This document shows, one piece after another, positions 1 to 5,049 of a DNA stretch of 5,357 bases (its first letter is position 1; each line of letters opens with the position of its first letter). The notes under the pieces are model-generated. The model did not search any database. It was not told the DNA's origin and saw only the letters and a program-made list of their open reading frames with translations. Origin of the DNA: Cryomorphaceae bacterium (GTDB lineage Bacteria > Bacteroidota > Bacteroidia > Flavobacteriales > Crocinitomicaceae); NCBI GenBank assembly GCA_021298235.1, contig JAJTDX010000169.1:1-5357 (forward strand), read 5' to 3'. Made by a program: the position numbers and the translations under genes.

Positions 1-393
1 TGAGTGCCATTTTAAATTAGAAACAGGTATCACATAATTCGCAAAATAAAATGTGAACAATGCGATTCCTGTCACGACCAACATCAAGGGGCGCATGATG
101 CGATAGAGCGATAGTCCACTGGACTTTAGTGCTGTAAGCTCATTGTTCTCCGCAAGGTTTCCAAAGGTCATGATGGAAGAGAGAAGAATGGCAAGTGGAA
201 GGGCCAGGGGAATCAAACTTGCAGAAACGTAGAAAAGTAATTCAAGGATTACCCAAGTTCCCAAACCTTTTCCCATGAGATCATCGATGTATTTCCAAAG
301 AAATTGCATGATTAGAATGAACATGGAAATGGCAAGTGTGACCAGAAACGGGCCCACAAAAGAACGAATACTAAAAAGGTAGAGCCGCTTCAA
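1..393 (-). CDS. LptF/LptG-family permease, N-terminal part (cut by window edge)
   Basis: The first 131 residues of an inner-membrane permease of the LptF/LptG (YjgP/YjgQ) family. With LptB, these proteins extract lipopolysaccharide from the inner membrane and pass it to the periplasmic bridge. Seen here: a start MKRLYLFSIRSFVGPF, a first membrane segment at about residues 12-33, FLWKYIDDLMGKGLG (31-45), a hydrophobic segment at about 48-75, then the family's cytoplasmic coupling-helix region NLAENNELTALKSSGLSLYR (79-98) and a third segment at about 103-122. There is no ATG in the open stretch. TTG at 391-393 gives the typical family N-terminus; GTG at 397-399 would add two residues. The rest of the gene lies left of position 1. 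It is 62 bases downstream of the START-like gene on the same strand and may be co-transcribed. LptF and LptG cannot be told apart from this fragment, so no symbol is given. Confidence 0.88.
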   Translation of the reverse strand, partial: MKRLYLFSIRSFVGPFLVTLAISMFILIMQFLWKYIDDLMGKGLGTWVILELLFYVSASLIPLALPLAILLSSIMTFGNLAENNELTALKSSGLSLYRIMRPLMLVVTGIALFTFYFANYVIPVSNLKWHS

Positions 394-455
394 TCGCACT
401 ATATTGAGACAAAAGTACGTATTTAACGCTGATTGCTTTTAGTTATTTGAATCGT

Positions 456-857
456 TCAACAACCCAGTGTTCTGCGGAGATCACTGATTTGTTGCTCCCA
501 AAGAAGCTTCGAATCTTCAATTTCATCGGATTCTGCAAAGTCGGAAATTTTGAGGATGACATCTTTCGTAAGCGCATCAATGGAATAGCCAATTTCGAAA
601 AAACAATCATTTCCGTCCTCTTCATCCTCTATCCACTGGAAACGGTACGAACGATTTTGTTTGTCTGGATAATGTCTTGCCTCTTGTTTCGAATCTTCCC
701 AAATAAATGTGTAAATATCAGCTTTAACATTCACGTCATCTGCGAACCACTCGCTCAATCCGCTGGGAGTAGAAAGCATGTTTTCTAAAACTTTGGGAGA
801 TGTTCTCAGGACGTATTCTAATTCGAATTTCGTTCGCACAGGCATAATAGTCGTCAT
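456..857 (-). CDS. START-like domain protein (small SRPBCC-type protein)
   Basis: A 133-residue soluble protein resembling the START-like proteins common in Bacteroidota, distant relatives of the AHSA1/SRPBCC helix-grip fold. Visible landmarks are KFELEYVLRTSPKVLENMLS (10-29), then PSGLSEWFADDVNVK (31-45), which is the most recognisable motif, the strand YTFIWED (49-55), YRFQWIEDEEDGNDCFFE (71-88), and a C-terminal helix SKLLWEQQISDLRRTLG (116-132). It has no signal peptide or membrane segment, so it is probably cytoplasmic. The fold suggests binding of a small hydrophobic ligand or a partner protein, but no specific role is established to my knowledge. ATG at 855-857 is taken as the start; ATG at 843-845 (MPVRTKFELEYV) fits the family equally well and would shorten it by four residues. 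It is acidic in its second half and of full family length. The permease fragment follows it on the same strand. Confidence 0.85.
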   Translation of the reverse strand: MTTIMPVRTKFELEYVLRTSPKVLENMLSTPSGLSEWFADDVNVKADIYTFIWEDSKQEARHYPDKQNRSYRFQWIEDEEDGNDCFFEIGYSIDALTKDVILKISDFAESDEIEDSKLLWEQQISDLRRTLGC

Positions 858-904
858 TTGTATTAATTTCGCAGTGAATAGCTAAATGTAAACAAATCAA
901 ATCA
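858..904. promoter_or_regulatory. Divergent intergenic region with weak promoter candidate
   Basis: This 47-base A/T-rich gap separates the minus-strand START-like gene from the plus-strand methyltransferase gene, so it must hold or adjoin promoters for both. On the minus strand, TACATTTA (plus positions 883-890) matches the Bacteroidota -7 box TAnnTTTG except for its last base. It would give a leader of about 20 bases before the start at 857. On the plus strand only a one-mismatch candidate (864-871, TAATTTCG) is visible. Neither has a clear -33 element. This is an inference from the consensus only. Confidence 0.25.
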
Positions 905-1654
905 ATGGCTCTTATACATTCTCTCGAAAAAAATGGAAATTTTCTCTTCAAATTTAGAGGTCAAATCCCCTTAGTTTTGTTTGCTTTATCGGTTCCGGCT
1001 ATTTACTTCACTGACTATCAGTTTATTAAAAATAATCAAGATTTGGAACTTATCTTGTTGATAACTTGTTCTTTAGTTTCTTTTTCAGGACAGGTTATCA
1101 GGGCCATAGCCATTGGAACAAGTAACAAACATACTTCCGGACGAAATACCAAGGAGCAAGTGGCTGAAGCCCTTAATACTAGAGGGATTTATTCAACAGT
1201 TCGACATCCGTTGTATCTAGGTAACTTTTTCATGTGGATCGGAATTGTGATGTATACGTTCAATGTCTGGTTTCTGCTTCTCGTTTCTTTGCTTTTCTGG
1301 ATCTATTATGAACGGATCATGTTTGCAGAAGAACGTTTTTTAGAGAGAAAATTTGGAGAAGATTATGTGAATTGGTCGTTGCTCGTTCCCCCTTTTTGGC
1401 CTAGCCTTAAAAATTATGTTCCGGGATCGATTTCATTTTCATTCAAAACAATTTTAAGAAGAGAATATTCAGGCGTTACGGCAACAATTATTGGATTCGC
1501 GTTCGTTGCTTTTTTACGTGACTGGTTTACCTCCGGAGAAATTCATTTCAAGGCAGTTTATGGCATTGTCATCGGTGTTGGACTTTTGATCACCATTGTT
1601 TTCAGAACCTTGAAACACCATACCAGGATATTGTTCGAGGAGGACAGGTCATAA
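905..1654 (+). CDS. ICMT/PEMT-like integral membrane methyltransferase
   Basis: A 249-residue membrane protein of the isoprenylcysteine carboxyl methyltransferase (ICMT)/phospholipid methyltransferase superfamily. These enzymes use S-adenosylmethionine to methylate lipid-type substrates at the membrane. The diagnostic motifs are present in order: RGIYSTVRHPLYLGN (93-107, containing the RHPxYxG SAM-binding signature), then YYERIMFAEERFLERKFG (134-151) and EDYVNW (152-157), the conserved Glu/Arg-rich C-terminal signature of the fold. Likely membrane segments are about 20-36, 47-70, 107-120, 121-135, 190-206 and 217-233. The last two lie beyond the catalytic signature, so the protein has a C-terminal extension of about 80 residues over the minimal core. 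The substrate is not evident: bacterial members act on varied lipids, including a lipid A phosphate methyltransferase in Leptospira. The start is the first ATG in an A-rich leader; no Shine-Dalgarno site is visible, as usual in this phylum. Confidence 0.85.
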   Translation: MALIHSLEKNGNFLFKFRGQIPLVLFALSVPAIYFTDYQFIKNNQDLELILLITCSLVSFSGQVIRAIAIGTSNKHTSGRNTKEQVAEALNTRGIYSTVRHPLYLGNFFMWIGIVMYTFNVWFLLLVSLLFWIYYERIMFAEERFLERKFGEDYVNWSLLVPPFWPSLKNYVPGSISFSFKTILRREYSGVTATIIGFAFVAFLRDWFTSGEIHFKAVYGIVIGVGLLITIVFRTLKHHTRILFEEDRS

Positions 1655-1662
1655 TATTTTTG
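1631..1662 (+). promoter_or_regulatory. Bacteroidota-type promoter for the T9SS cargo gene
   Basis: TATTTTTG at 1655-1662 is an exact match to the Bacteroidota -7 consensus TAnnTTTG. A TTG at 1631-1633 lies 21 bases upstream, within the usual range for the -33 element, which here overlaps the end of the methyltransferase gene. Transcription would begin near 1667-1670, giving a leader of about 60 bases before the ATG at 1728. It would serve the two-gene surface-protein unit 1728-3705. The call rests on consensus matching only. Confidence 0.5.
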
Positions 1663-1676
1663 ATTTCTTAGCATTC

Positions 1677-1724
1677 AATTGTAAAAAAGTCAATATCTTC
1701 AATGTTAAATCATTGATTACAATT
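1677..1724 (+). other. Nested inverted repeats in the leader of the T9SS cargo gene
   Basis: AATTGTAA (1677-1684) is repeated inverted as TTACAATT (1717-1724). Inside, TCAATG (1699-1704) pairs with CATTGA (1711-1716) across a 6-base loop, and the inner hairpin abuts the right outer arm. The transcript could therefore fold into a two-part stem with a 14-base one-sided bulge, ending three bases before the ATG at 1728. The arms are A/T-rich, so stability is modest. It could affect translation start or be an operator, or be chance in A/T-rich DNA. Confidence 0.35.
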
Positions 1725-1727
1725 CAA

Positions 1728-2201
1728 ATGAAACACACCACGCATTTGCTACTACTTTTTGTTCTCTACATAAATGGTAATGTTTCAATTGCTCAAAATT
1801 CAGTGAATGCTGCGGGAGGAGATGCCCTTGGTGTGGGTGGCTCTGTGACTTACTCTGTCGGACAAGTAATTTACACGACAATTTCAAATCCACTAATTAG
1901 TGTTTCACAGGGTGTACAACAAGCTTATGAGGTGTCGCAGGTAAGCTTGGACGAATCGTTTGTTCAACAAATTCTCGTTTATCCGAATCCGGCCAAGGAT
2001 CTGATTCAAATTTCTGTAGAAAACTCGGTGGATCTCTGCTATGAATTATCCGATGAATACGGCAAGGTGCTTTCTGTTGGCAGGTTTTGTTTGCAAACTA
2101 ATTCTTTGAGCATCAAAGAATATCCTCCGGCAACATATTTTCTGAGAATACAAGATGATTCGACAGGAAAAAGTACAATTTTTAAAATAATTAAATTCTA
2201 A
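1728..2201 (+). CDS. Small secreted protein with T9SS type A C-terminal sorting domain
   Basis: A 157-residue exported protein. Residues 1-22 form a signal peptide (MKH, hydrophobic LLLLFVLYI, then SIA before Q23), so it enters the periplasm by Sec. Residues 30-52 (GGDALGVGGSVTYSVGQV then IYTT) and QGVQQAYEVS (61-70) belong to a conserved N-terminal stretch found in many small T9SS cargo proteins of this phylum. Residues 82-157 are a type A sorting domain: ILVYPNPAKD (82-91), a beta-rich middle, YFLRI (137-141) and the basic C-terminal end FKIIKF. In characterised systems such a domain directs crossing of the outer membrane by the type IX machinery, followed by removal and attachment to the surface or release. 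The mature part is only about 60 residues and has no catalytic motif. ATG at 1728 is preferred to an upstream in-frame TTG at 1713 because it starts the signal peptide properly. The next gene begins three bases after the stop. Confidence 0.85.
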   Translation: MKHTTHLLLLFVLYINGNVSIAQNSVNAAGGDALGVGGSVTYSVGQVIYTTISNPLISVSQGVQQAYEVSQVSLDESFVQQILVYPNPAKDLIQISVENSVDLCYELSDEYGKVLSVGRFCLQTNSLSIKEYPPATYFLRIQDDSTGKSTIFKIIKF

Positions 2202-2204
2202 AGT

Positions 2205-2555
2205 ATGAGAGTTCAAAAGATATTTCATATGGCTATTGGATGTATGTTGGTCTCATTGGGATTGAATGCACAGGCTCCTCAAAAAATGAGCTATCAAGCT
2301 GTTGTGAGGAATGCTTCGGGTGCCTTGATCACCAATTCTCCCGTAGGAATGCAAGTAAGTATTCTTCAGGGATCATCTACAGGACTTGCTGTTTTTATAG
2401 AAAGGCATACGATTACTACGAATACAAACGGGTTGGCTACTCTTGAGATTGGTTCAGGAACTCCTGTCGCTGGAAGTTTTGCTACGATTGATTGGTCAAC
2501 AGGATCTTACTATATTAAAACGGAAAGGAGGTTCTGGAGGTGGCGTTACGCTTGA
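2205..2555 (+). CDS. N-terminal fragment of the repeat surface protein
   Basis: As written, this frame encodes 116 residues. Residues 1-22 are a signal peptide ending LNA before Q23. QAPQKMSYQAVVRNASG (23-39) opens a conserved beta-rich domain seen at the N-terminus of many Bacteroidota surface proteins. It continues with SPVGMQVSILQGSSTG (45-60), NGLATLEIGSGT (75-86) and FATIDWSTGSYYIKTE (92-107). Residues 108-116 are arginine- and tryptophan-rich and read out of frame. A short exported domain could still be made, but it would lack the repeat shaft and the C-terminal domain. The start lies three bases after the stop of the T9SS cargo gene, so the two are probably translated from one message. 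Confidence 0.65.
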   Translation: MRVQKIFHMAIGCMLVSLGLNAQAPQKMSYQAVVRNASGALITNSPVGMQVSILQGSSTGLAVFIERHTITTNTNGLATLEIGSGTPVAGSFATIDWSTGSYYIKTERRFWRWRYA

Positions 2556-3705
2556 TCAGGCATACGATCAGGGTGGCGCTGGACTTGGCAGAGCGATCAC
2601 AACTGACGCTGGAGCGTTGCAGATCAACAACTCTGGCGCAAATACTATTGGATTAGAAATAAATACATCTGTAGCCGGCTCAACAGCAGTTCTTGCCAAT
2701 TTGAGTGGTTCTGGTGTCGGATTCAGGGCTGAGAGTACTAATCCATCAAATACGTTTGCCGCAATTCAGGCCAATACGAACAGCACCGGCACGAGCAATT
2801 CTGCAATTCTGGGAAATAACAGTGGAGCAGGCTATGGTGTCTCCGGGCAAATTCCAAATACAGCGACGGGATTTGCAGCGGTTTATGGAAACAATTTACG
2901 CACATCCGGAGGAGTAGGAGTCAACGGACAAGGTTTTAACGGAGTTTCTGGTTCTTCGACTTACAACCAGGGATACGGTGTTTTTGGTCAAAATACCGCA
3001 ACGCCGAATATAACTAGCTCTTTTTATGCAACTGCTGTTGCAGGAATTGGAGGTATTGGTGTGCAAGGTCAAACGCAGAATGGTCAATTGCCAGGAGTGT
3101 TTGGTCAAAATCTGAACAATGGGGTGACGTATAACAATATCGCTGTGCAAGGATCTTCAAATACCGGCGTAGGTGTTTGGGGTGAAAACCTTGATGGTTC
3201 TTTCTATGGAGTATATTCCAATGGGGATCTTGGTGCAACAGGTGTAAAAACCTTTAAAATTGATCATCCATCCGATCCGGAAAACAAGTACCTAGTTCAT
3301 TTCTCAATTGAGTCCGATGAAGTATTAAACATCTACAGAGGAAACGCTGTTTTAGATGAAGCTGGTGAAGCCGTTGTTGAACTAGATGAGTATATAGAGT
3401 TGATAAACAAGGATTTTACGTATCAACTTACCACAATTGGTGGAGCTGCGCCAGTATTTATCAAAGAAAAGGTAAGCAACGGAAGGTTTATTATTTCAGG
3501 AGGTATAGCGGGAATGGAGGTAAGCTGGCAATTGACTGGTGAACGAAATGATCCTTATTTGCAACAAAAACCGGAGAAACGTCAAGTGATTATTGAAAAA
3601 AAAGAATCAGAGAAGGGGCGTTTTCTTATGCCTGGCTTGTACGGAAAACCTCAAAATACAAGGATTAACTACATTCCACAGTATCCTCTCACGGAACAGA
3701 AATAA
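2443..3705 (+). CDS. C-terminal fragment: Gly/Asn-rich repeats plus conserved C-terminal domain
   Basis: The frame is open from 2443, but convincing protein sequence begins only at about 2527 (GGSGGGVTLDQAYDQGGAG). From about 2640 to 3235 it is a glycine/asparagine-rich shaft with imperfect repeats of the form GxGVxGQ: GYGVSGQ, GVGVNGQ, GYGVFGQ, GIGVQGQ, PGVFGQ, GVGVWGE. Such repeats are typical of beta-structured fibres in surface and tail-fibre-like proteins. From 3247 to about 3558 there is a distinct conserved domain starting KTFKIDHPSDPENKYLVH, with SDEVLNIYRGNAVLDEAGEA and VSWQLTGERNDPYLQQ near its end. This domain recurs after such repeats in several bacterial phyla, and its function is unknown to me. 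The tail (about 3559-3705) is charged and has no T9SS sorting domain. The fragment alone has no signal peptide or credible start codon, so it is probably not made unless the frame is restored. Confidence 0.6.
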   Translation: MRLVQELLSLEVLLRLIGQQDLTILKRKGGSGGGVTLDQAYDQGGAGLGRAITTDAGALQINNSGANTIGLEINTSVAGSTAVLANLSGSGVGFRAESTNPSNTFAAIQANTNSTGTSNSAILGNNSGAGYGVSGQIPNTATGFAAVYGNNLRTSGGVGVNGQGFNGVSGSSTYNQGYGVFGQNTATPNITSSFYATAVAGIGGIGVQGQTQNGQLPGVFGQNLNNGVTYNNIAVQGSSNTGVGVWGENLDGSFYGVYSNGDLGATGVKTFKIDHPSDPENKYLVHFSIESDEVLNIYRGNAVLDEAGEAVVELDEYIELINKDFTYQLTTIGGAAPVFIKEKVSNGRFIISGGIAGMEVSWQLTGERNDPYLQQKPEKRQVIIEKKESEKGRFLMPGLYGKPQNTRINYIPQYPLTEQK

Positions 3706-3742
3706 ATTTCTTTGATCCATTTAACCCGTGTTATAAAGGAGC

Positions 3743-3774
3743 TTTGAGGTCGTTATCGAATCTAGATAACCTTA
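3743..3774 (+). promoter_or_regulatory. Weak promoter candidate overlapping an inverted repeat, upstream of the lipoprotein gene
   Basis: In the 81-base gap before the lipoprotein gene, TTTG (3743-3746) lies 20 bases upstream of TAACCTTA (3767-3774), a partial match to the -7 box TAnnTTTG. Between and overlapping them is an inverted repeat, GTTATC (3752-3757) and GATAAC (3765-3770), with a 7-base spacer. Its position would suit a repressor operator. It has no T-run, so it is not a normal terminator for the preceding gene. Both elements are weak. Confidence 0.25.
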
Positions 3775-3786
3775 AAAAGATCCGTT

Positions 3787-4692
3787 ATGAAAAAACATTG
3801 GTTCCTTCCGTCAATACTTTTGGTTTTTATCTTGAGTGCTTGCGCGACTAAAAAATTTTACAAGGAATTTGCTTTTCCTTCCGTTCGGAACAACGTATGT
3901 AAATCACTCGATGGCAAAGTTGTGCTTTATGCAATTTTTGTGGATTCAAAATATACCGGGCCATGGACTGATTATGACATGGCGTCTACAAAAGACTCTA
4001 TTTGTGAAGCTATTGCATGGATTCAACAAAAGGCCAATGAAGATTCAATTCCGTTAAATATTTCCTTGCAAATTCACCAATCTTCGGATGGTAAAATCCC
4101 TCTTAAAGGAGACTTGAAGAAGAAAACCTTGTCAGCAACTATTTATGGCCAACAATGGGCGGCTGCAGAAAGAGATATTTTTAAATGGTCGGACAAGCTT
4201 GCTTCAATGGCTGCGCGCTCTCTTCCTAAGGAAAATTCCACCTCAACAAGAACAAAAAACAATCTTCGAAATAGAGAACGATTAATTGCAAGACTGAGAG
4301 ATTATCACCAGACAGACAATGTTGCCTTGGTTTATTTTATAAATAATTACTACAAGGACGAGGTATCTCTTGCATTCAATACCGACAGTGACAGGAACGT
4401 TGAGTTTGCTGTGGTGAGCTACAAAAATCCATCAGTTATTGCGCATGAATTTCTTCATTTGTTTGGTGCAGAAGACATGTATGTCACGTCATTTGATAAG
4501 AAGCTTCAGAAGAAATACCACGAAAAGTTAAATGCCTTGTATCCCAATGAAGTGATGACAAATTCACAAATGAATTTGGACAGCATGGAAATCAGTGACT
4601 TTACCAAGTACCTGATCGGCTGGGATAAGGAGCTATCTGAAAATTTTCAAAGGCCGTACATGCGAAAAGGGTGGAAGGCAGCAAGGTATTAG
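3787..4692 (+). CDS. Lipoprotein with metzincin-type zinc protease motif
   Basis: A 301-residue protein with a lipoprotein signal: MKK, a hydrophobic stretch, then lipobox LSAC (16-19), so Cys19 should be lipidated by Lgt and processed by signal peptidase II. The residues after the cysteine (ATKKF) lack the acidic export signal described for surface lipoproteins of this phylum, which suggests a periplasm-facing anchor. The key motif is HEFLHLFGAED (220-230), fitting HExxHxxGxxD: His220, His224 and Asp230 as zinc ligands and Glu221 as catalytic base, as in metzincin-like peptidases using Asp as third ligand. VMTN (256-259) with Met257 could be the Met-turn. The preceding strand VEFAVVSYKNPSVIA (205-219) fits the layout in which substrate-binding strands precede the active-site helix. 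Residues 30-200 match no family I recognise. The substrate is unknown. The start is the ATG just before the signal sequence. A strong terminator lies 50 bases after the stop. Confidence 0.75.
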   Translation: MKKHWFLPSILLVFILSACATKKFYKEFAFPSVRNNVCKSLDGKVVLYAIFVDSKYTGPWTDYDMASTKDSICEAIAWIQQKANEDSIPLNISLQIHQSSDGKIPLKGDLKKKTLSATIYGQQWAAAERDIFKWSDKLASMAARSLPKENSTSTRTKNNLRNRERLIARLRDYHQTDNVALVYFINNYYKDEVSLAFNTDSDRNVEFAVVSYKNPSVIAHEFLHLFGAEDMYVTSFDKKLQKKYHEKLNALYPNEVMTNSQMNLDSMEISDFTKYLIGWDKELSENFQRPYMRKGWKAARY

Positions 4693-4742
4693 GGAGCAAT
4701 CATGATCCTGAAAAACCTCGATACTGTTCACTAAAATATTAG

Positions 4743-4772
4743 AATAAAACCCATCGGAAGATGGGTTTTATT
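4743..4772. terminator. Perfect 13-bp bidirectional terminator between convergent genes
   Basis: AATAAAACCCATC (4743-4755) pairs without mismatch with GATGGGTTTTATT (4760-4772) around a GGAA loop. The A-rich left arm and T-rich right arm give a U-rich 3' side on both strands. It lies 50 bases after the lipoprotein stop (plus) and 7 bases beyond the 3' end of tRNA-Pro (minus), so it probably ends both transcripts. Confidence 0.85.
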
Positions 4773-4779
4773 GGTTTTG

Positions 4780-4853
4780 TCGGGATGACAGGATTCGAAC
4801 CTGCGACCACACGCCCCCCAGACGTGTACGCTACCGGACTGCGCTACATCCCG
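4780..4853 (-). tRNA. tRNA-Pro (anticodon GGG)
   Basis: A 74-base class I cloverleaf. The acceptor arm CGGGATG (4847-4853) pairs fully with CATCCCG, and the discriminator is A at 4780. The D-arm, a T-arm with the standard TTCGAAT loop, and an anticodon stem CACGT/GCGTG (one T-G wobble) enclose the loop CTGGGGG. The anticodon is GGG (4817-4819), reading proline codons CCC and CCU. The 3' CCA is not encoded. The shared terminator follows immediately. Confidence 0.93.
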
Positions 4854-4873
4854 AGTTATAGAATTCCATACAG

Positions 4874-4881
4874 CAAAGGTA
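4874..4881 (-). promoter_or_regulatory. -7 box candidate for tRNA-Pro
   Basis: On the minus strand TACCTTTG matches TAnnTTTG exactly, in the 33-base gap between the Leu-like tRNA and tRNA-Pro. Transcription would start about 14 bases before the tRNA-Pro 5' end. The position of a -33 element would fall inside the T-arm of the upstream tRNA, where no TTG is present. It suggests tRNA-Pro can be transcribed on its own. Confidence 0.35.
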
Positions 4882-4886
4882 GAACG

Positions 4887-4968
4887 TGACCATAACAGGA
4901 GTAGAACCTGCACACCTTACTGCGCCGCCACAAGAAGACGGTGCGTCTACTAATTTCGCCATATGGGC
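4887..4968 (-). tRNA. Class II Leu-like tRNA with anticodon CTT; atypical or pseudo-tRNA
   Basis: An 82-base cloverleaf with a long variable arm. The D-arm region (GCG stem, AAATTAGTAGA loop, CGC) closely resembles tRNA-Leu (usual loop GAATTGGTAGA). The variable arm CGCA...TGTG folds (one G-T wobble), and the discriminator is A, as in tRNA-Leu. The anticodon stem CCGTC/GGCGG (one T-G wobble) encloses TTCTTGT, giving anticodon CTT (4932-4934), which would read the lysine codon AAG and is not a leucine anticodon. Other departures: a C-T mismatch at the second acceptor pair, A in place of the first G of the conserved D-loop GG, and T instead of a purine at T-loop position 57 (TTCTACT). CCA is not encoded. 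It could be a decaying tRNA-Leu copy, an expressed pseudo-tRNA with another role, or a tRNA that puts leucine at AAG. It lies 33 bases upstream of tRNA-Pro on the same strand. Confidence 0.6.
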
Positions 4969-4974
4969 AGGCGA

Positions 4975-4982
4975 CAAAAGTA
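4975..4982 (-). promoter_or_regulatory. -7 box candidate for the Leu-like tRNA
   Basis: On the minus strand TACTTTTG matches TAnnTTTG exactly and ends 6 bases before the tRNA's 5' nucleotide, so transcription would start at or within a few bases of the mature end. I see no good -33 TTG at the usual distance. If real, it indicates that the atypical tRNA is expressed, possibly together with tRNA-Pro. Confidence 0.4.
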
Positions 4983-5049
4983 GCAAATCAGGGAAGATTG
5001 TCATAGAAATGAAGTTGTTTTTTGGTTGATGGATTTTTTAAATGCTGAA

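Larger units (their letters stand above)
2205..3705 (+). pseudogene. Fibre-like repeat surface protein broken by a frameshift at about 2526
   Basis: Two adjoining reading frames together make one recognisable exported repeat protein of roughly 500 residues. The N-terminal half reads from ATG 2205 as far as YYIKTE (ending at 2525). The family's next domain continues one base out of phase, as GGSGGGVTLDQAYDQGGAG from 2527, and stays open to the TAA at 3703-3705. In the first frame the protein ends with an unrelated tail of nine residues at TGA 2553-2555. From memory of related proteins, KTE is normally followed by about 30 residues of the type TDPxGGxxYxIxGTSQLLSVPYALYA before the glycine-rich linker, and that segment is missing here. 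One out-of-frame deletion (length 2 modulo 3, perhaps about 90 bases) would explain both the shift and the missing segment. A one-base insertion in the AAA run is the alternative. The downstream sequence has no stops over nearly 400 codons, so the break is recent, a sequencing error, or rarely bypassed. Confidence 0.7.

Noticed and set aside
447..788. An open plus-strand frame of 113 codons antisense to the START-like gene
   Set aside because: It lies inside the START-like gene, whose protein is clearly recognisable, and its own translation matches nothing and has no start context.
1713..1727. TTG at 1713 as the start of the T9SS cargo gene
   Set aside because: It lies within the leader hairpin and adds five residues before a normal Met-Lys signal-peptide start at 1728.
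2443..2523. TTG at 2443 as the true start of a separate gene
   Set aside because: It overlaps the N-terminal fragment by over 110 bases, the first 27 residues look like out-of-frame reading, and no signal peptide is present for what is clearly a surface-type protein.
2640..3235. Repeat-rich stretch considered as a DNA repeat array or CRISPR
   Set aside because: The repetition is at protein level (GxGVxGQ) with varied codons and spacing; there are no identical direct repeats with regular spacers.
2896..3238. Minus-strand open frames opposite the glycine-rich repeats
   Set aside because: They mirror the biased GGN/AAN codons of the repeat protein on the other strand; the Ser/His/Leu-rich products look like shadows.
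4693..4742. Short gap after the lipoprotein gene
   Set aside because: Nothing supported was found here; the only structure is the terminator that begins at 4743.
4731..4913. An open minus-strand frame of 60 codons over the tRNA region
   Set aside because: It is made of tRNA-Pro, parts of the Leu-like tRNA and the terminator read as codons.
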